A stretch of DNA of 64,000 nt from Alphaproteobacteria bacterium (GTDB taxonomy: Bacteria; Pseudomonadota; Alphaproteobacteria; Rhizobiales; Xanthobacteraceae), in contig VAZV01000167.1 in assembly GCA_005884765.1 (NCBI GenBank), forward strand, positions 41,992 through 105,991. Direction: 5' to 3'. Each line of letters starts with the position of its first letter. The stretch's first letter is position 1. A model generated the notes under the pieces. The model saw only the letters and a program-made list of their open reading frames with translations, was not told where the DNA came from and did no database searches. Below are positions 44,378 to 54,379 of the stretch, piece by piece. A program made the position numbers and the translations under genes.

Positions 44378-45770
44378 AGCGCTCTCCCAGGAGTTTGTAG
44401 ATTGCGCGGGCCGCCTGGCATTCGCCGCCTTCCGGCCGCGCGGGTTTTGCCGATGGCGTCCAGCCATAGATATCGACATGCAGCCAGCTTTTGGCGTGTT
44501 CGACGAAGCGCTGCAAAAAAAGCGCGCAGGTGATCGAGCCCGCGAACGTCCCCGATGGCGCGTTGGTGATAGTGGCGACTTTGGAATCGAGCCAGCTATC
44601 ATAAGGCGGCCACAACGGCATTCGCCACAGTGGATCGTTCTCCCCTTTGGCGTATCGCGCGACGTCCTCTGCCAGCGTGTCATCGTTGGTGTAAAAGGGA
44701 GGTAAGTCCGGTCCCAACGCGACCCGCGCCGCCCCCGTCAGCGTTCCCATATCGACCAAAAGGTCGGGCTTCTCTTCGTCGGCAAGCGCCAGCGCATCGG
44801 CCAGGACCAGTCGTCCCTCGGCATCGGTATTGCCGATCTCGACGGTCACGCCCTTGCGCGATTTGAAGATATCGAGCGGGCGGAACGCATTTCCAGCGAC
44901 CGCGTTTTCGACCGCCGGGATCAGAACCCGCAGGCGCACTTTCAGCTTGGCGTCCATCACCATCTGCGCCAGCGCCAGTACATTGGCGGCGCCGCCCATA
45001 TCCTTCTTCATGATCAGCATAGCGGCGGAAGGCTTCAGGTCGAGTCCTCCGGTGTCGAAGCAGACGCCTTTGCCCACCAGCGTCACCTTGGGATGTGCAT
45101 CATCGCCCCAGGCGAAATCGATCAGGCGCGGCGCGCGGGTCGAGGCCCTGCCGACGGCGTGAATCAGCGGAAAGTTCCGCGTCACGAGATCGTCGCCGAC
45201 GATGCAGTTGAAGTTGGCGCCAAAGCGTCCTGCCAATCGTTCCGCGGCCAGCGCCAGTTCCTCCGGCCCCATGTCGTTGGACGGCGTATTGATGAGATCG
45301 CGGGCGAGCCACGCAGCGTCAGCCACCCGCGCGATGTCTGCCCCATCGATTGCCTCCGGCGGCACCAGCTTCACTCCGGGTAGATCGGCGTTGCGATAGC
45401 GGTTGAAGCGATAGCTGCCAAGTGCAAAGGCGAGCACGGCAAGTCGGGTGTCGTGCGGCGCGTTGGCGAAGCGATAGACACCCGGCGGCAGCAGGCCCGG
45501 TAATGCGCCGGGCCTGAATAGATCGCGGGACCTGCTGGTTGCTTCCTCGAGGCCGAACAGCACGTGGGCGATTTGTCCGTCGGCGGCCGGCAGCGTCAGG
45601 CACGCGCCAGGCTTGCCGGCAAAACCGTTGCTCGAGGCGAATTGCCGCCCCTCGGCCGGCAGCTCCGCGCTAATCGCCTGCCATGTCGATTTGGTCACAA
45701 ACGTAATGGGAATGGCCGATGTGGCGGGCGCAGTCTCGAACACGGATGGCATGCTGCTCGTCTTCTTCAT
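44370..45770 (-). CDS. Leucyl aminopeptidase family protein (peptidase M17)
   Basis: Cytoplasmic metallo-aminopeptidase of about 466 residues. The catalytic domain has GKGVCFDTGGLDLKPSAAM with metal ligands, KKDMGGAANVLAL and the M17 signature NTDAEGRLVLADAL, then VDMGTLTGAARVAL. ATG 45770 (MKKTSSMPSVF) is chosen; ATG 45752 is an alternative. It is followed directly by an NlpC/P60 hydrolase with an 8-base overlap, so the two are probably made together. Confidence 0.88.
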   Translation of the reverse strand: MKKTSSMPSVFETAPATSAIPITFVTKSTWQAISAELPAEGRQFASSNGFAGKPGACLTLPAADGQIAHVLFGLEEATSRSRDLFRPGALPGLLPPGVYRFANAPHDTRLAVLAFALGSYRFNRYRNADLPGVKLVPPEAIDGADIARVADAAWLARDLINTPSNDMGPEELALAAERLAGRFGANFNCIVGDDLVTRNFPLIHAVGRASTRAPRLIDFAWGDDAHPKVTLVGKGVCFDTGGLDLKPSAAMLIMKKDMGGAANVLALAQMVMDAKLKVRLRVLIPAVENAVAGNAFRPLDIFKSRKGVTVEIGNTDAEGRLVLADALALADEEKPDLLVDMGTLTGAARVALGPDLPPFYTNDDTLAEDVARYAKGENDPLWRMPLWPPYDSWLDSKVATITNAPSGTFAGSITCALFLQRFVEHAKSWLHVDIYGWTPSAKPARPEGGECQAARAIYKLLGERYG

Positions 45771-46035
45771 TCGATGGATAGCCTGGAGGCACCAGACTTC
45801 GCAGAGTTTTCCCGCGCCCGCAATCTCTTCGGGTGAGGTGCGAAGCGCCCGGCCCCTACACGATGCTGGGAGATCATGATAGACATGGCGCTCAAAACCT
45901 TGCTCGCCGAGACCGGCACGGGTTCCCTCTACGCTTACCTGCGCAAGCATCACAGTTGGGCGAGTGCGGGACTATCGGCCGCCGGCGCCGGTCCTCTACC
46001 AATCAAAAGGTCATTGTCTCCAGCGGGGGAATGCG

Positions 46036-46239
46036 ATGGATGCTGTGTTAGGTGTTTTTGCTTTTGTCGGTCACGCGATCGAAGCGGTGCTGGTCTACGT
46101 CGAGAGCCACCACTGGATTTTCGGCTTTCTTGCCGGCGGCTATATTTTCTATCTCCACGACCGCGGGCTTCATGCGCGCTTTGATGCGCTCGACAAGCGC
46201 GTCGACGAGATCCGCAAGCGGCTCGCTATCGAATATTGA
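46036..46239 (+). CDS. Small membrane protein of unknown function
   Basis: Encodes 67 residues: a hydrophobic N-terminal half (AVLGVFAFVGHAIEAVLVYV and IFGFLAGGYIFYL, probably one or two spans) and a charged C-terminal helix ending ALDKRVDEIRKRLAIEY, which could form a short coiled coil. CGGGGGA lies just ahead of the ATG. I do not recognise the family. Codon use fits the genome. Confidence 0.55.
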   Translation: MDAVLGVFAFVGHAIEAVLVYVESHHWIFGFLAGGYIFYLHDRGLHARFDALDKRVDEIRKRLAIEY

Positions 46240-46368
46240 TTCGCGCTCCCGATCGGCTTTGCCGCCGGGACCGCGGCACGGCGTGGAGGGCAAATTAACC
46301 TGTCGTTAGGGTTAACAGTCTATTGCTGGCGCGTTCGGCTTGATTAATTCGCCCGTGAGTCACGTGCT

Positions 46369-47175
46369 ATGCGCCTTCAGTTCAGTCTTGCCCGGCACCT
46401 CGCATCCGTGGCCGTGACGGCGATTTTGGCCGCTGGCCTCGGCGGCTGCCAGACCATGTCCGACGTCACTGGAGCGCTCACCGCCAAGCCCGAGACGCCG
46501 GCCAATGCCAATCCGCAAGCCGCGACGGAAATGATGGGCGATCGCTACCGTGCCAATCCCAAGGATGCCGAGGCCGCTTTGGCTTACGGCCAGGCGCTGC
46601 GTGCCAATGGGCAGCGCGCGCAGGCGGCCGCCGTGCTTGAGCAGGCGACCATCGCTCATCCCGGCAATAAGGTGTTGCTTGCCGCGTGGGGCCGCGCGCT
46701 CGCCGACAATGGCAATTCCCAGCAGGCATTCGACGTTCTCAGCCGCGCGCACACGCCCGACAATCCGGATTGGCGAATTCTCTCGGTGCAGGGCACCGCG
46801 CTCGATCAGCTCGGCCGGCACGAGGAAGCCCGCGCCTATTACGCCAGCGCGTTGAAGATCGCGCCCGACGAACCGTCGGTGCTTTCCAACCTCGGGCTCT
46901 CCTACATGCTGTCGCGCGACCTGCCGAAGGCGGAACAGACGCTCCGCCAGGCCTATGCCAGCCCGCGGGCGGACGCGCGGGTGCGGCAGAATCTCGGTCT
47001 CGTGGTCGGCCTCCAGGGCCGCTTCGCCGAGGCCGAAACCATCGTCAAGGCCGATCTGCCGCCGGACGAAGCGGCGGCAAACGTCGCCTATCTGAAAGAC
47101 ATGCTGAGCCGGAAGGATGATCCGCGCGCTGGCCACGGCTCGATCCCGGTAGCGGCTCTCGGCCGGAACAACTAA
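46369..47175 (+). CDS. tadD: TPR lipoprotein of the Tad pilus system, TadD
   Basis: Probable pilus-assembly lipoprotein of 268 residues. The signal peptide ends in the lipobox LGGC (24-27). At least four TPR-like units follow, such as DAEAALAYGQALRANGQRAQAAAVLEQA and SVLSNLGLSYMLSRDLPKAEQTL. TadD-type proteins are thought to help secretin assembly. It converges on tadC, 58 bases away, at the edge of the tad locus. Confidence 0.85.
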   Translation: MRLQFSLARHLASVAVTAILAAGLGGCQTMSDVTGALTAKPETPANANPQAATEMMGDRYRANPKDAEAALAYGQALRANGQRAQAAAVLEQATIAHPGNKVLLAAWGRALADNGNSQQAFDVLSRAHTPDNPDWRILSVQGTALDQLGRHEEARAYYASALKIAPDEPSVLSNLGLSYMLSRDLPKAEQTLRQAYASPRADARVRQNLGLVVGLQGRFAEAETIVKADLPPDEAAANVAYLKDMLSRKDDPRAGHGSIPVAALGRNN

Positions 47176-47233
47176 CCCTGTCGACCAGGATTCGAGCGTT
47201 TGACCGGGACGGCAGCTACCGTCGCCGGCCGCC

Positions 47234-48211
47234 TCACTTCATCATCGCGGCGACCTTGATGCCGGTCGGCCCCAGGATGACGATGAACAGCACTGGCAGG
47301 AAGAACAAGATCATTGGCACTGTCAGCTTTGGTGGCAGCGCAGCCGCCTTCTTCTCGGCCTCGTTCATGCGCATATCGCGATTTTCCTGCGCCATGACGC
47401 GCAGGCTCTGGCCGAGCGGCGTGCCGTAGCGCTCCGACTGCATCAGTGCCAGGCAGACCGATTTGACGCCTTCGAGGCCGGTGCGTTTGGCCAGATTTTC
47501 GTAGGCGACCTTGCGGTCCTGCAGATAGGATAGTTCGGCGGTGGTCAGGGTGAACTCCTCCGACAGCGCGATCGACTGGCTGACGATCTCGACGCTGACC
47601 CTGCGGAACGCGGTCTCGATTGACATGCCGGACTCGATGCAGATCAAGAGCAGGTCGAGCGCGTCGGGAAAAGCACGCCTGATCGAAAGCTGCCGCTTGC
47701 CGATCGCGTTCTTCAGGAACAGCATCGGCGCCTGCAGGCCGAGAAAGGCGGCCGCGAGGCAGATGCCGATCTTGACCGGCATCGATTTCTCCAGATGCGA
47801 GATCACGAACACGTAGAGCACCGCGCCGAGCAATAGCACGATCGGCGTCACCATGCGCGCGAACAGGAACGTGACATAGGGCGCCTGGCCGCGATAGCCC
47901 GCCATGATGAGCTTTTCGCGGGCGGCTTCCTGGGCCAGCCATTTGGTGAGGTTGAAGTCTTCGACCACCTTGGAGACGAGTTGCTTCGGTGTCTGTCGCA
48001 GCGACACCTTTTCGGTCCTGGAGAGACGCTCGCGCTCGCGTGCCCGGATGCGCTCGCGCTCGCTTGCCACCGCCTTCATGCGCTTGTCGAGGTTCTCGCC
48101 GACGAGCAGCGGCAGGATCAGCGTGTAGGCGGTCGCGCTCACCGCGATCGCGGCCAGCAGCATGGTCATGAAATGTGCGTCGTGGAGCTTGGTGACCAGG
48201 AAATCCATCAT
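47234..48211 (-). CDS. tadC: Tad pilus inner-membrane platform protein, TadC
   Basis: T2SS F-family protein of 325 residues. It has hydrophobic spans near residues 8-30, 105-150 and at the C-terminus (VPMILFFLPVLFIVILGPTG), with the cytoplasmic T2SSF core FPDALDLLLICIESGMSIETAF and LMQSERYGTPLGQSLRVMA. It works with TadB as the platform for the CpaF ATPase. It lies 9 bases after tadB. Confidence 0.93.
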   Translation of the reverse strand: MMDFLVTKLHDAHFMTMLLAAIAVSATAYTLILPLLVGENLDKRMKAVASERERIRARERERLSRTEKVSLRQTPKQLVSKVVEDFNLTKWLAQEAAREKLIMAGYRGQAPYVTFLFARMVTPIVLLLGAVLYVFVISHLEKSMPVKIGICLAAAFLGLQAPMLFLKNAIGKRQLSIRRAFPDALDLLLICIESGMSIETAFRRVSVEIVSQSIALSEEFTLTTAELSYLQDRKVAYENLAKRTGLEGVKSVCLALMQSERYGTPLGQSLRVMAQENRDMRMNEAEKKAAALPPKLTVPMILFFLPVLFIVILGPTGIKVAAMMK

Positions 48212-48220
48212 GCTGCACCG

Positions 48221-49195
48221 TCAGAAGTCGAAGTTGATCATTTTTTTCATTACGAAGATGCCGATGGTCATCCAGATCACGCAGCCGACCAACATCAATT
48301 GGCCGGTCGGATGAGTCCACAGCAGCGATATGTAATCAGGCGTCGTTATGTAGACGATGGTCATCACTGCGGGCGGCATCGCGCCGATGATGCCTGCCGA
48401 AGCCTTGGCCTCCATCGACATCGCCTGAATCTTCTCCGCCATCTTCTTGCGGTCGCGCAGCACCTTGGACAGATTGCCGAGCGCCTCGGACAGGTTGCCG
48501 CCGGACTTTTGCTGGATCGCGACCACGATGCCGAAGAAGTTTGCCTCCGGCAGCGGCATGCGCTCGAACAGGCGCCCGCAGGCCTCGCCGAGCGGCATGC
48601 CGATCGCCTGGGTTTCGATGATTGCCAGGAACTCGCTCTTGAGTGGCTCGGGCGCATCGGCTGCGACCACCTTGATCGAATCGAACAGCGGCAGACCGGC
48701 CTTGATGCCGCGAACGATCACGTCGACGGCGTCCGGCAGCGCCTTGAGGAAGGCCTGTTCGCGGCGCTTCTTGAGAAAGCCCAGCGCCCAGCGCGGCAGG
48801 CCGAAGCCGCCGGCGAAGGCCAGGCCGGTGGCGCCCAGCAATCCGCCGCCTCCGAGCATTGCGGCCGCGAAAATCACCGCGGCAAGCACCGCGGAAACCA
48901 CGGTGAATTTCTGGGTCGACCAGTTGAGGCCGGCCTGGGCGAGGCGGACGCTGAGCGGGATTCTCTTTTCCTTCGCGCGACGCGCCTCAAGATCCTTCAG
49001 CGTCCCTTCGACTTGCTCGCGGCGGGAGCGCTGGTTCTTGTCGACGTTGCGGGCGACAGGTTCGGATTTTGCCACCGTGGCGCGGCGGCTTTCGGCCTTC
49101 TTCTCTCCCGACAACAGCGGGTAGAGGAAGACCCAGGCGATGCCGCCGATCGCGACGGCTGCCAGCGAAGCCAATGCGAGCGCTTGCATGTTCAT
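48221..49195 (-). CDS. tadB: Tad pilus inner-membrane platform protein, TadB
   Basis: T2SS F-family protein of 324 residues. The first span is near residues 5-25, two adjacent spans near 100-130, then the core LPDAVDVIVRGIKAGLPLFDSI and IQQKSGGNLSEALGNLSKVL, and C-terminal spans. Start ATG 49195. It lies 10 bases after cpaF and just before tadC in the expected Tad order. Confidence 0.93.
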   Translation of the reverse strand: MNMQALALASLAAVAIGGIAWVFLYPLLSGEKKAESRRATVAKSEPVARNVDKNQRSRREQVEGTLKDLEARRAKEKRIPLSVRLAQAGLNWSTQKFTVVSAVLAAVIFAAAMLGGGGLLGATGLAFAGGFGLPRWALGFLKKRREQAFLKALPDAVDVIVRGIKAGLPLFDSIKVVAADAPEPLKSEFLAIIETQAIGMPLGEACGRLFERMPLPEANFFGIVVAIQQKSGGNLSEALGNLSKVLRDRKKMAEKIQAMSMEAKASAGIIGAMPPAVMTIVYITTPDYISLLWTHPTGQLMLVGCVIWMTIGIFVMKKMINFDF

Positions 49196-49205
49196 GGTGC
49201 CCCTC

Positions 49206-50669
49206 TCAGCTCGCCTTTACTTCGGCGGCATCCAGCACCGCCCCAAGCCGCTTCTCTTCGCCGTAATAGCGTGCGCGTTCCCAGAACCGCGGCCGTCCGA
49301 TACCGGTAGAGTGATGGCGGCCGATGATCTTGCCGTTGGCATCCTCGCCGAGCAGTTCGTAAAGGAACACGTCCTGGGTGATGATGGTGTCGCCTTCCAT
49401 GCCCATCACCTCGGTGATGTGGGTGATGCGCCGCGAGCCGTCGCGCAGGCGGGCGGCCTGGATGATGACGTCGATCGAGGCGCAGATCATCTCGCGAATG
49501 GTGCGCGAGGGCAGCGAGAAGCCGCCCATCGTGATCATCGATTCGCAGCGCGACAAGGCTTCGCGCGGATTATTGGCGTGCAGCGTCCCCATCGATCCGT
49601 CGTGGCCGGTGTTCATCGCCTGCAGCAGGTCGAACGCCTCCGGTCCGCGGACTTCGCCGACGATGATGCGCTCGGGACGCATACGCAGGCAATTTCGCAC
49701 CAGTTCGCGCATCGTGATCTGACCTTCGCCTTCGATGTTCGGCGGGCGGGTTTCCAGCCGCACCACATGCGGCTGCTGCAGTTGCAATTCGGCCGCGTCT
49801 TCGCAGGTGATGATGCGTTCGTCGTGCTCGATGTAGTTGGTCAGGCAGTTCAGAAGCGTGGTTTTGCCGGAGCCGGTGCCGCCAGAAATCAAGACGTTGC
49901 AGCGCACGCGTCCGATAATCTGCAGGATTTCCGCGCCTTCCGGCGAGATCGCGCCGAATTTGACAAGTTGATCGAGCGTCAGCTTGTCCTTCCTGAATTT
50001 CCGGATCGTGAGCGCGGGGCCGTCGATCGCCAAAGGCGGGACGATGGCGTTGACGCGAGAGCCGTCGGCAAGGCGGGCGTCGCAGATCGGCGAAGATTCG
50101 TCGACGCGCCGGCCGACCTGGCTGACGATGCGCTGACAGATATTGAGCAGCTGCTGGTTGTCGCGGAAACGGATGCCGGTGCGCTGAATCTTGCCGCCGA
50201 CCTCGATGAACACCGTACCGGCGCCGTTGACCATGATATCGGCGATGTCGTCGCGCGACAGCAAGGGCTCGAGCGGGCCGTAGCCGAGCACGTCGTTGCA
50301 GATGTCGTCGAGCAGCTCTTCCTGCTCGGCGATCGACATCACGATGTTCTTGATCGCGATGATCTCGTTGACGATGTCGCGGATTTCCTCGCGCGCCGAC
50401 TCGCTGTCGAGCTTGGCGAGCTGCGCGAGGTCGATCGCCTCGATCAGCGCGCCGAAGATCGTCGCCTTGACCTGATAGTAGGTGTCGGAGCGGCGCGTTT
50501 CGTGCACCGGCGCGGGCGGCGGCGGTGGTTTGGCCGGCGCAAGCGGCGGCGAGGAAACCGTGGGCGGTGCCGGGGCGCGCGGAGCCGCGGGCGCCGGAGC
50601 AGGCTCCGGGGCGGCGGCGGGCCGCGTCACCCTCGCATCGTTCTCTGATCCGCTACGCTTACCAAACAC
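49206..50669 (-). CDS. cpaF: Tad pilus assembly ATPase, CpaF/TadA
   Basis: Hexameric ATPase that powers Flp pilus extension and retraction. The 487-residue protein has a Pro/Ala-rich N-terminus (about 18-58), then the secretion-ATPase core with Walker [10 protein letters not shown] at 263-271, the Asp box [16 protein letters not shown] and the His box [15 protein letters not shown]. The start is GTG 50669 with a GGAG site before it. It is encoded after cpaE with a 22-base gap. Confidence 0.95.
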   Translation of the reverse strand: MFGKRSGSENDARVTRPAAAPEPAPAPAAPRAPAPPTVSSPPLAPAKPPPPPAPVHETRRSDTYYQVKATIFGALIEAIDLAQLAKLDSESAREEIRDIVNEIIAIKNIVMSIAEQEELLDDICNDVLGYGPLEPLLSRDDIADIMVNGAGTVFIEVGGKIQRTGIRFRDNQQLLNICQRIVSQVGRRVDESSPICDARLADGSRVNAIVPPLAIDGPALTIRKFRKDKLTLDQLVKFGAISPEGAEILQIIGRVRCNVLISGGTGSGKTTLLNCLTNYIEHDERIITCEDAAELQLQQPHVVRLETRPPNIEGEGQITMRELVRNCLRMRPERIIVGEVRGPEAFDLLQAMNTGHDGSMGTLHANNPREALSRCESMITMGGFSLPSRTIREMICASIDVIIQAARLRDGSRRITHITEVMGMEGDTIITQDVFLYELLGEDANGKIIGRHHSTGIGRPRFWERARYYGEEKRLGAVLDAAEVKAS

Positions 50670-50691
50670 GATACTACTCCAGGGGGGCGCT

Positions 50692-51960
50692 CTATTTTGC
50701 CCGCAGCTTCTCGATCAGGGGCGACAGGAATCCCCCCCGCGGCTTTTTGGTCTCGCTGCGGCCGGTCAGCCGCTGCGCGATCTGCAGAAACATCTCGGTG
50801 GTGCGATGGTTGGCGGCGAGTTCGGCAATCATCTGGCCGTTGTTGGCCGCCGAGCCGAACGTTTGCGGGTCGAACGGGAGAGACGCGATCGGCTGGCTCT
50901 CGATCGCCTTGGCGAATTCGCTGGCGTTGATCTCGGGCCGCTTCGGCACGCCGACCTGGTTGAGGCAATAAAGCGGGATCCGGTCGTTGGGCCGCGCCGC
51001 CTTCAACAGGTCGAACAGATTCTTGGTATTGCGCAGATTGGCGAGGTCGGGCGCGGCGACGATCAGAATATCGTCAGCGCCGATCAGGGCGCGCTTGGCC
51101 CATCCCGACCATTGATGCGGCACGTCGAGCACGATGCAGGGCATCGTGGTGCGCAGCGTGTCGAAGATCGCGTCGAACGCATCGGCGCCGAAATCGTAGA
51201 CCCGCTCCAGCGTCGCCGGCGCCGCCAGCAGGCTGAGATGGTCGGTGCATTTCGACAGCAGGCGGTCGATGAACGCGGTATCGACCCGGTCGGGAGAAAA
51301 TACCGCGTCCGCAATGCCTTGCGGAGGATCCTGATTGTAGTCGAGGCCCGCAGTACCAAAGGCGAGGTCGAGATCGGCTACCACGGAATCCATCGCCAGA
51401 TCGCGAGCGATGGCCCAGGCGACATTGTGGGCGATGGTGGAGGCACCGACACCGCCCTTGGCGCCGACCACGGCGATGATGCGGCCGACGGATTTTGCCT
51501 CCGGCGCCGAGAACAGATTGCAGATCGAGCGCACCACATCCAGCGTGCCGACCGGCGCAATGACGTAGTCGCTGACGCCGCGGCGGACCAGTTCGCGGTA
51601 CAGCGAAACGTCATTGATGCGGCCGATCACAACCACGCGGGTGCCGGCGTCGCATACGCTTGCGAGTTGATCGAGGCCGGCCAGGATATTGTTGCGGCTA
51701 TCGGCTTCCACCACAATCACGTTAGGCGTCGGCGCGGAACGATAGGCCTCGACCGCGGCTGCCATGCCGCCCATCTGAATCTTGAGGTGCGCCTTGTCGA
51801 GCCGGCGGTCGTCGCCCGCCGTTTGCACGGCAGCCGCGGTCTCCACCGTCTCGCAGAAGGCCTGCACCGACACGCGCGGTGCCGGCGCAATATGGTCGTC
51901 CGCCAGCGGCGCTGCGAGCTCAGGCCGTCCGTCGGAGTTCTGGCGAGCGTAGCTGATCAT
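50692..51960 (-). CDS. cpaE: Tad pilus localisation ATPase, CpaE/TadZ
   Basis: A 422-residue protein with an N-terminal receiver-like domain (about 70-155, with VIVVEADSR and GRINDVSLYRELVRRGVSDY) and a MinD/ParA-like ATPase domain whose deviant Walker A is KGGVGAST at 168-175. Members place the pilus machinery at a cell pole. Its ATG overlaps the cpaD stop by 4 bases (ATGA). Confidence 0.93.
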   Translation of the reverse strand: MISYARQNSDGRPELAAPLADDHIAPAPRVSVQAFCETVETAAAVQTAGDDRRLDKAHLKIQMGGMAAAVEAYRSAPTPNVIVVEADSRNNILAGLDQLASVCDAGTRVVVIGRINDVSLYRELVRRGVSDYVIAPVGTLDVVRSICNLFSAPEAKSVGRIIAVVGAKGGVGASTIAHNVAWAIARDLAMDSVVADLDLAFGTAGLDYNQDPPQGIADAVFSPDRVDTAFIDRLLSKCTDHLSLLAAPATLERVYDFGADAFDAIFDTLRTTMPCIVLDVPHQWSGWAKRALIGADDILIVAAPDLANLRNTKNLFDLLKAARPNDRIPLYCLNQVGVPKRPEINASEFAKAIESQPIASLPFDPQTFGSAANNGQMIAELAANHRTTEMFLQIAQRLTGRSETKKPRGGFLSPLIEKLRAK

Positions 51961-52697
51961 TTGCCTGCATCGCTGAGTTTAGCCTTGTCGGCTTCGGGAT
52001 AAGTGGTCGCGGTCTGCGCGCCCTTGCCATATTTCTCGAAAGCGGTGCTCCGGCGCATCGTATAGGACGGCGTTTCGGGCCGCGGCTGCTCGAGATCGGC
52101 GGGATTGTCGACCATCGCCGCCATGTTGCGCTGAGAGGCGCAGCCGAAATTGTAGTACGGCTTGTTCTCGAAATAGCTCTTGTTCTTGATCGAGGGACCG
52201 AGGTCTTCGGGCCATAGGCCGCAGGGCCCGGCCTCGGCCGTGATCTTCGGATAGCTGAGCCGGATCGCCGCCATGTGGCGCGGGTTCTCCGGATGATACT
52301 GGCGCACGACAATGCCGCGCGGCGGCACGCCGGCGGCGGCGAGCAGCACGTGGATTTCCCGCATCGAATCCGCAGCCATGCGTGCGTTAGGTGTGCCGAC
52401 CGGGACGTCCGCGTTGATCGCGCCGGTTGCTTCGTGCAGCCAGCTCCCTGCCAGGCCCACCACGTCGCTGCGCTGTTCGGCGGAAAGCCCGCCACGTCCC
52501 TGGCCGACAAAGACCACGATGGATTTATTGGCTTCCTCGATGACGATGGGGTGACGCAGCCGATAGTCATCGGGGATGCTGGCCGTTGTCACTTCTTCGC
52601 CGGTGCGCAGACAGCCGCCGAGCGCAACCGCAACGCCGACCAGCGCCGCCGCCATGCGCACGGCGCGACTGCGATCAAAGGATGTTCTGACTGTCAT
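51957..52697 (-). CDS. cpaD: Tad pilus lipoprotein, CpaD
   Basis: Outer-membrane-associated lipoprotein of 246 residues that accompanies the CpaC secretin. A signal peptide ends in lipobox LGGC at 26-29. The body has the CpaD pattern: RHPIVIEEANKSIVVFVGQGRGGL and the C-terminal FGCASQRNMAAMVDNPADLEQPR. It lies 21 bases after cpaC and overlaps cpaE by 4 bases. Confidence 0.92.
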   Translation of the reverse strand: MTVRTSFDRSRAVRMAAALVGVAVALGGCLRTGEEVTTASIPDDYRLRHPIVIEEANKSIVVFVGQGRGGLSAEQRSDVVGLAGSWLHEATGAINADVPVGTPNARMAADSMREIHVLLAAAGVPPRGIVVRQYHPENPRHMAAIRLSYPKITAEAGPCGLWPEDLGPSIKNKSYFENKPYYNFGCASQRNMAAMVDNPADLEQPRPETPSYTMRRSTAFEKYGKGAQTATTYPEADKAKLSDAGK

Positions 52698-52718
52698 CGT
52701 TCTCGTCCTTGTCCCGCC

Positions 52719-54188
52719 TCAGTCAGTGATGAAGCCGTAAGCGCCGCGATAATTGCGGGCCGGCGGTTCGGTGCGGCCTGGCACGCCGTAGATGCGATTG
52801 AGACTGCCCAACAAATCGGCCTGCGGATCCGACGTCGCAGCAAATCCGTCATCCGGCCGCGACAAATCCTTCTGCGCCACCGCGCGGACGATATAGGGCG
52901 TCACCAGCACCATCAGTTCGGTCTGGTTGTTGACGAAGTCGCGGCTGCGGAACAGCGATCCGAGGATCGGCAATTGCGACATCCCCGGTAATCCGTTGAT
53001 CGCCTGCTTGGTCTGATCCTGGATCAGGCCCGCCATCGCCATCGCGCCGCCCGATGGGATTTCCAGCGTGGTTTCCGCGCGGCGGGTCTTGATCGAGGGT
53101 ATGGTCGTTCCACCGGCGCCGCCGGTCAAAGCGTTTTCGGTCGAGACTTCCGACACTTCGGTCATCACCCGCAGGCTGATCCGCCCCTCGGTCAGCACCA
53201 CCGGCGTGAAGTTGAGCGAGATGCCGAATTTCTTGAAACTGACCGTCTGGACGCAATTTCCGATAGCGCCCGACGTCGTCGTTTGGCAGGTCACGCCGGT
53301 CGGAATCGGAAATTCGCCGCCTGAGATGAATGTCGCGGACTCGCCTGAGATCGCCGTCAGATTGGGTTCGGCGAGCGTGCGCACCACACCGGCGCTTTCC
53401 ATTGCGCGCAGCGTCGCCTGGACCGACGGCGTCGCGCCGAACGAAGTGGTAAGGGCGTTGCTGGGAACGAGCGCCGCGCTGTTTGCAGTGAACGGGTTGG
53501 CATTGTTGAATTTCACGACCGCGGTGCCATAGTTCATGCTGGCGCTGAGATCGATGCCCATCTGCTTGATGATCGAGCGCTGGACCTCGGCGAGCGTGAC
53601 CTTCAACATCACCTGGTCGCGGCCGCGGACGGTGATCGAGTTCACGACCTTATCGGGGCCGCCTGCGAGCCGGGCCGCGAGGTCGGCTGCCTGCTGCGCC
53701 TCGACCGGGCTCGCCGCCGAGCCGGTCAATACGACGCCATCGCCGAGGCCGTCGATCTGGATGTCGGAATTGGGCAGGGTCTGCTTCAGCGCAGCGCGTA
53801 CACCGTTCAGATCGCGCTTCACCGCGATGTCATAGGCGGCAATCTGCTGGCCGGCGGCATCGAAAAACACGATGTTGGTCTGGCCGACCGCAGCGCCGAT
53901 GATATAGGCGCGCTGGGAGGAGCGGACGATGGTGTTGGCGATCTTCGGATCGGCGACCAGCACATCCTTGATCTCGCGCGGCAGGTCGACCACGATCGAT
54001 TTGCCGATGCCGAGCGAAAGGAAATGCGCATTCAGCTCGCCGTCGGCCGCAACCGGCGCCGCGACGCGATAGTCGCTCGCCACCACGGGCGTCAAAGCCG
54101 GATTGAGCGTGAGCGCAGCGGCCGCCGAAAACGACAGGGCGCGGACCATGAAAGTCCGCATCTTCGTCTGATTTGGCCCCAATTTCAT
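52719..54188 (-). CDS. cpaC: Tad pilus secretin, CpaC/RcpA
   Basis: Outer-membrane channel of 489 residues for the pilus. It has a signal sequence (FSAAAALTLNPALTPVVAS), an N-terminal secretin domain with VDLPREIKDVLVADPKIANTIV, a BON-like segment (DIQIDGLGDGVVLTGSA), and the secretin core with VRTLAEPNLTAISGESATFISGGEFPIP and GGAMAMAGLIQDQ. The ATG at 54188 lies inside the end of the truncated cpaB reading frame (ATGA overlap), and AAAGGA precedes it. Confidence 0.94.
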   Translation of the reverse strand: MKLGPNQTKMRTFMVRALSFSAAAALTLNPALTPVVASDYRVAAPVAADGELNAHFLSLGIGKSIVVDLPREIKDVLVADPKIANTIVRSSQRAYIIGAAVGQTNIVFFDAAGQQIAAYDIAVKRDLNGVRAALKQTLPNSDIQIDGLGDGVVLTGSAASPVEAQQAADLAARLAGGPDKVVNSITVRGRDQVMLKVTLAEVQRSIIKQMGIDLSASMNYGTAVVKFNNANPFTANSAALVPSNALTTSFGATPSVQATLRAMESAGVVRTLAEPNLTAISGESATFISGGEFPIPTGVTCQTTTSGAIGNCVQTVSFKKFGISLNFTPVVLTEGRISLRVMTEVSEVSTENALTGGAGGTTIPSIKTRRAETTLEIPSGGAMAMAGLIQDQTKQAINGLPGMSQLPILGSLFRSRDFVNNQTELMVLVTPYIVRAVAQKDLSRPDDGFAATSDPQADLLGSLNRIYGVPGRTEPPARNYRGAYGFITD

Positions 54189-54379
54189 GCCGATGTCCTT
54201 TCGGGCTTGACCGCCCGGCCGAGCCCGATGTCGGACCTTGCGGCAAGCACGCCTGCCGTCTGCAATCGCGCAGCCGGCTCGATCGGGGCTGGCGCGTTGT
54301 CGGACCCGCCCGCAACATGTGCGGCAAAGCCGCCGGCACCGGGTGCGATGGTCAGCACGATAATGCGTGCGGTGTTCAT
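54185..54379 (-). pseudogene. Truncated cpaB remnant upstream of cpaC
   Basis: A 64-residue frame starting MNTARIIVLTIAPGAGGFAAH and continuing to RSDIGLGRAVKPERTSA. It aligns with residues 1 to about 60 of the intact CpaB encoded at 56804-57610 (MKTARIVVLGIAIAAGGVAAY, KSDIGLGQSVGP), with more than half of positions identical, and then ends abruptly. It occupies the place that cpaB usually holds, directly before cpaC, and its TGA overlaps the cpaC ATG. The SAF domain and all later parts are missing, so it cannot do the CpaB job. It may survive as a translated leader for cpaC. Confidence 0.7.

Noticed and set aside
45876..46184. A plus-strand frame beginning MIDMALKTLLAETGTGSLYAYL ahead of the small membrane protein gene.
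   Set aside because: Only the first 30 or so codons look coding; the frame then degrades and overlaps the better-supported gene at 46036 in another frame. It may be a fragment, but this cannot be shown.
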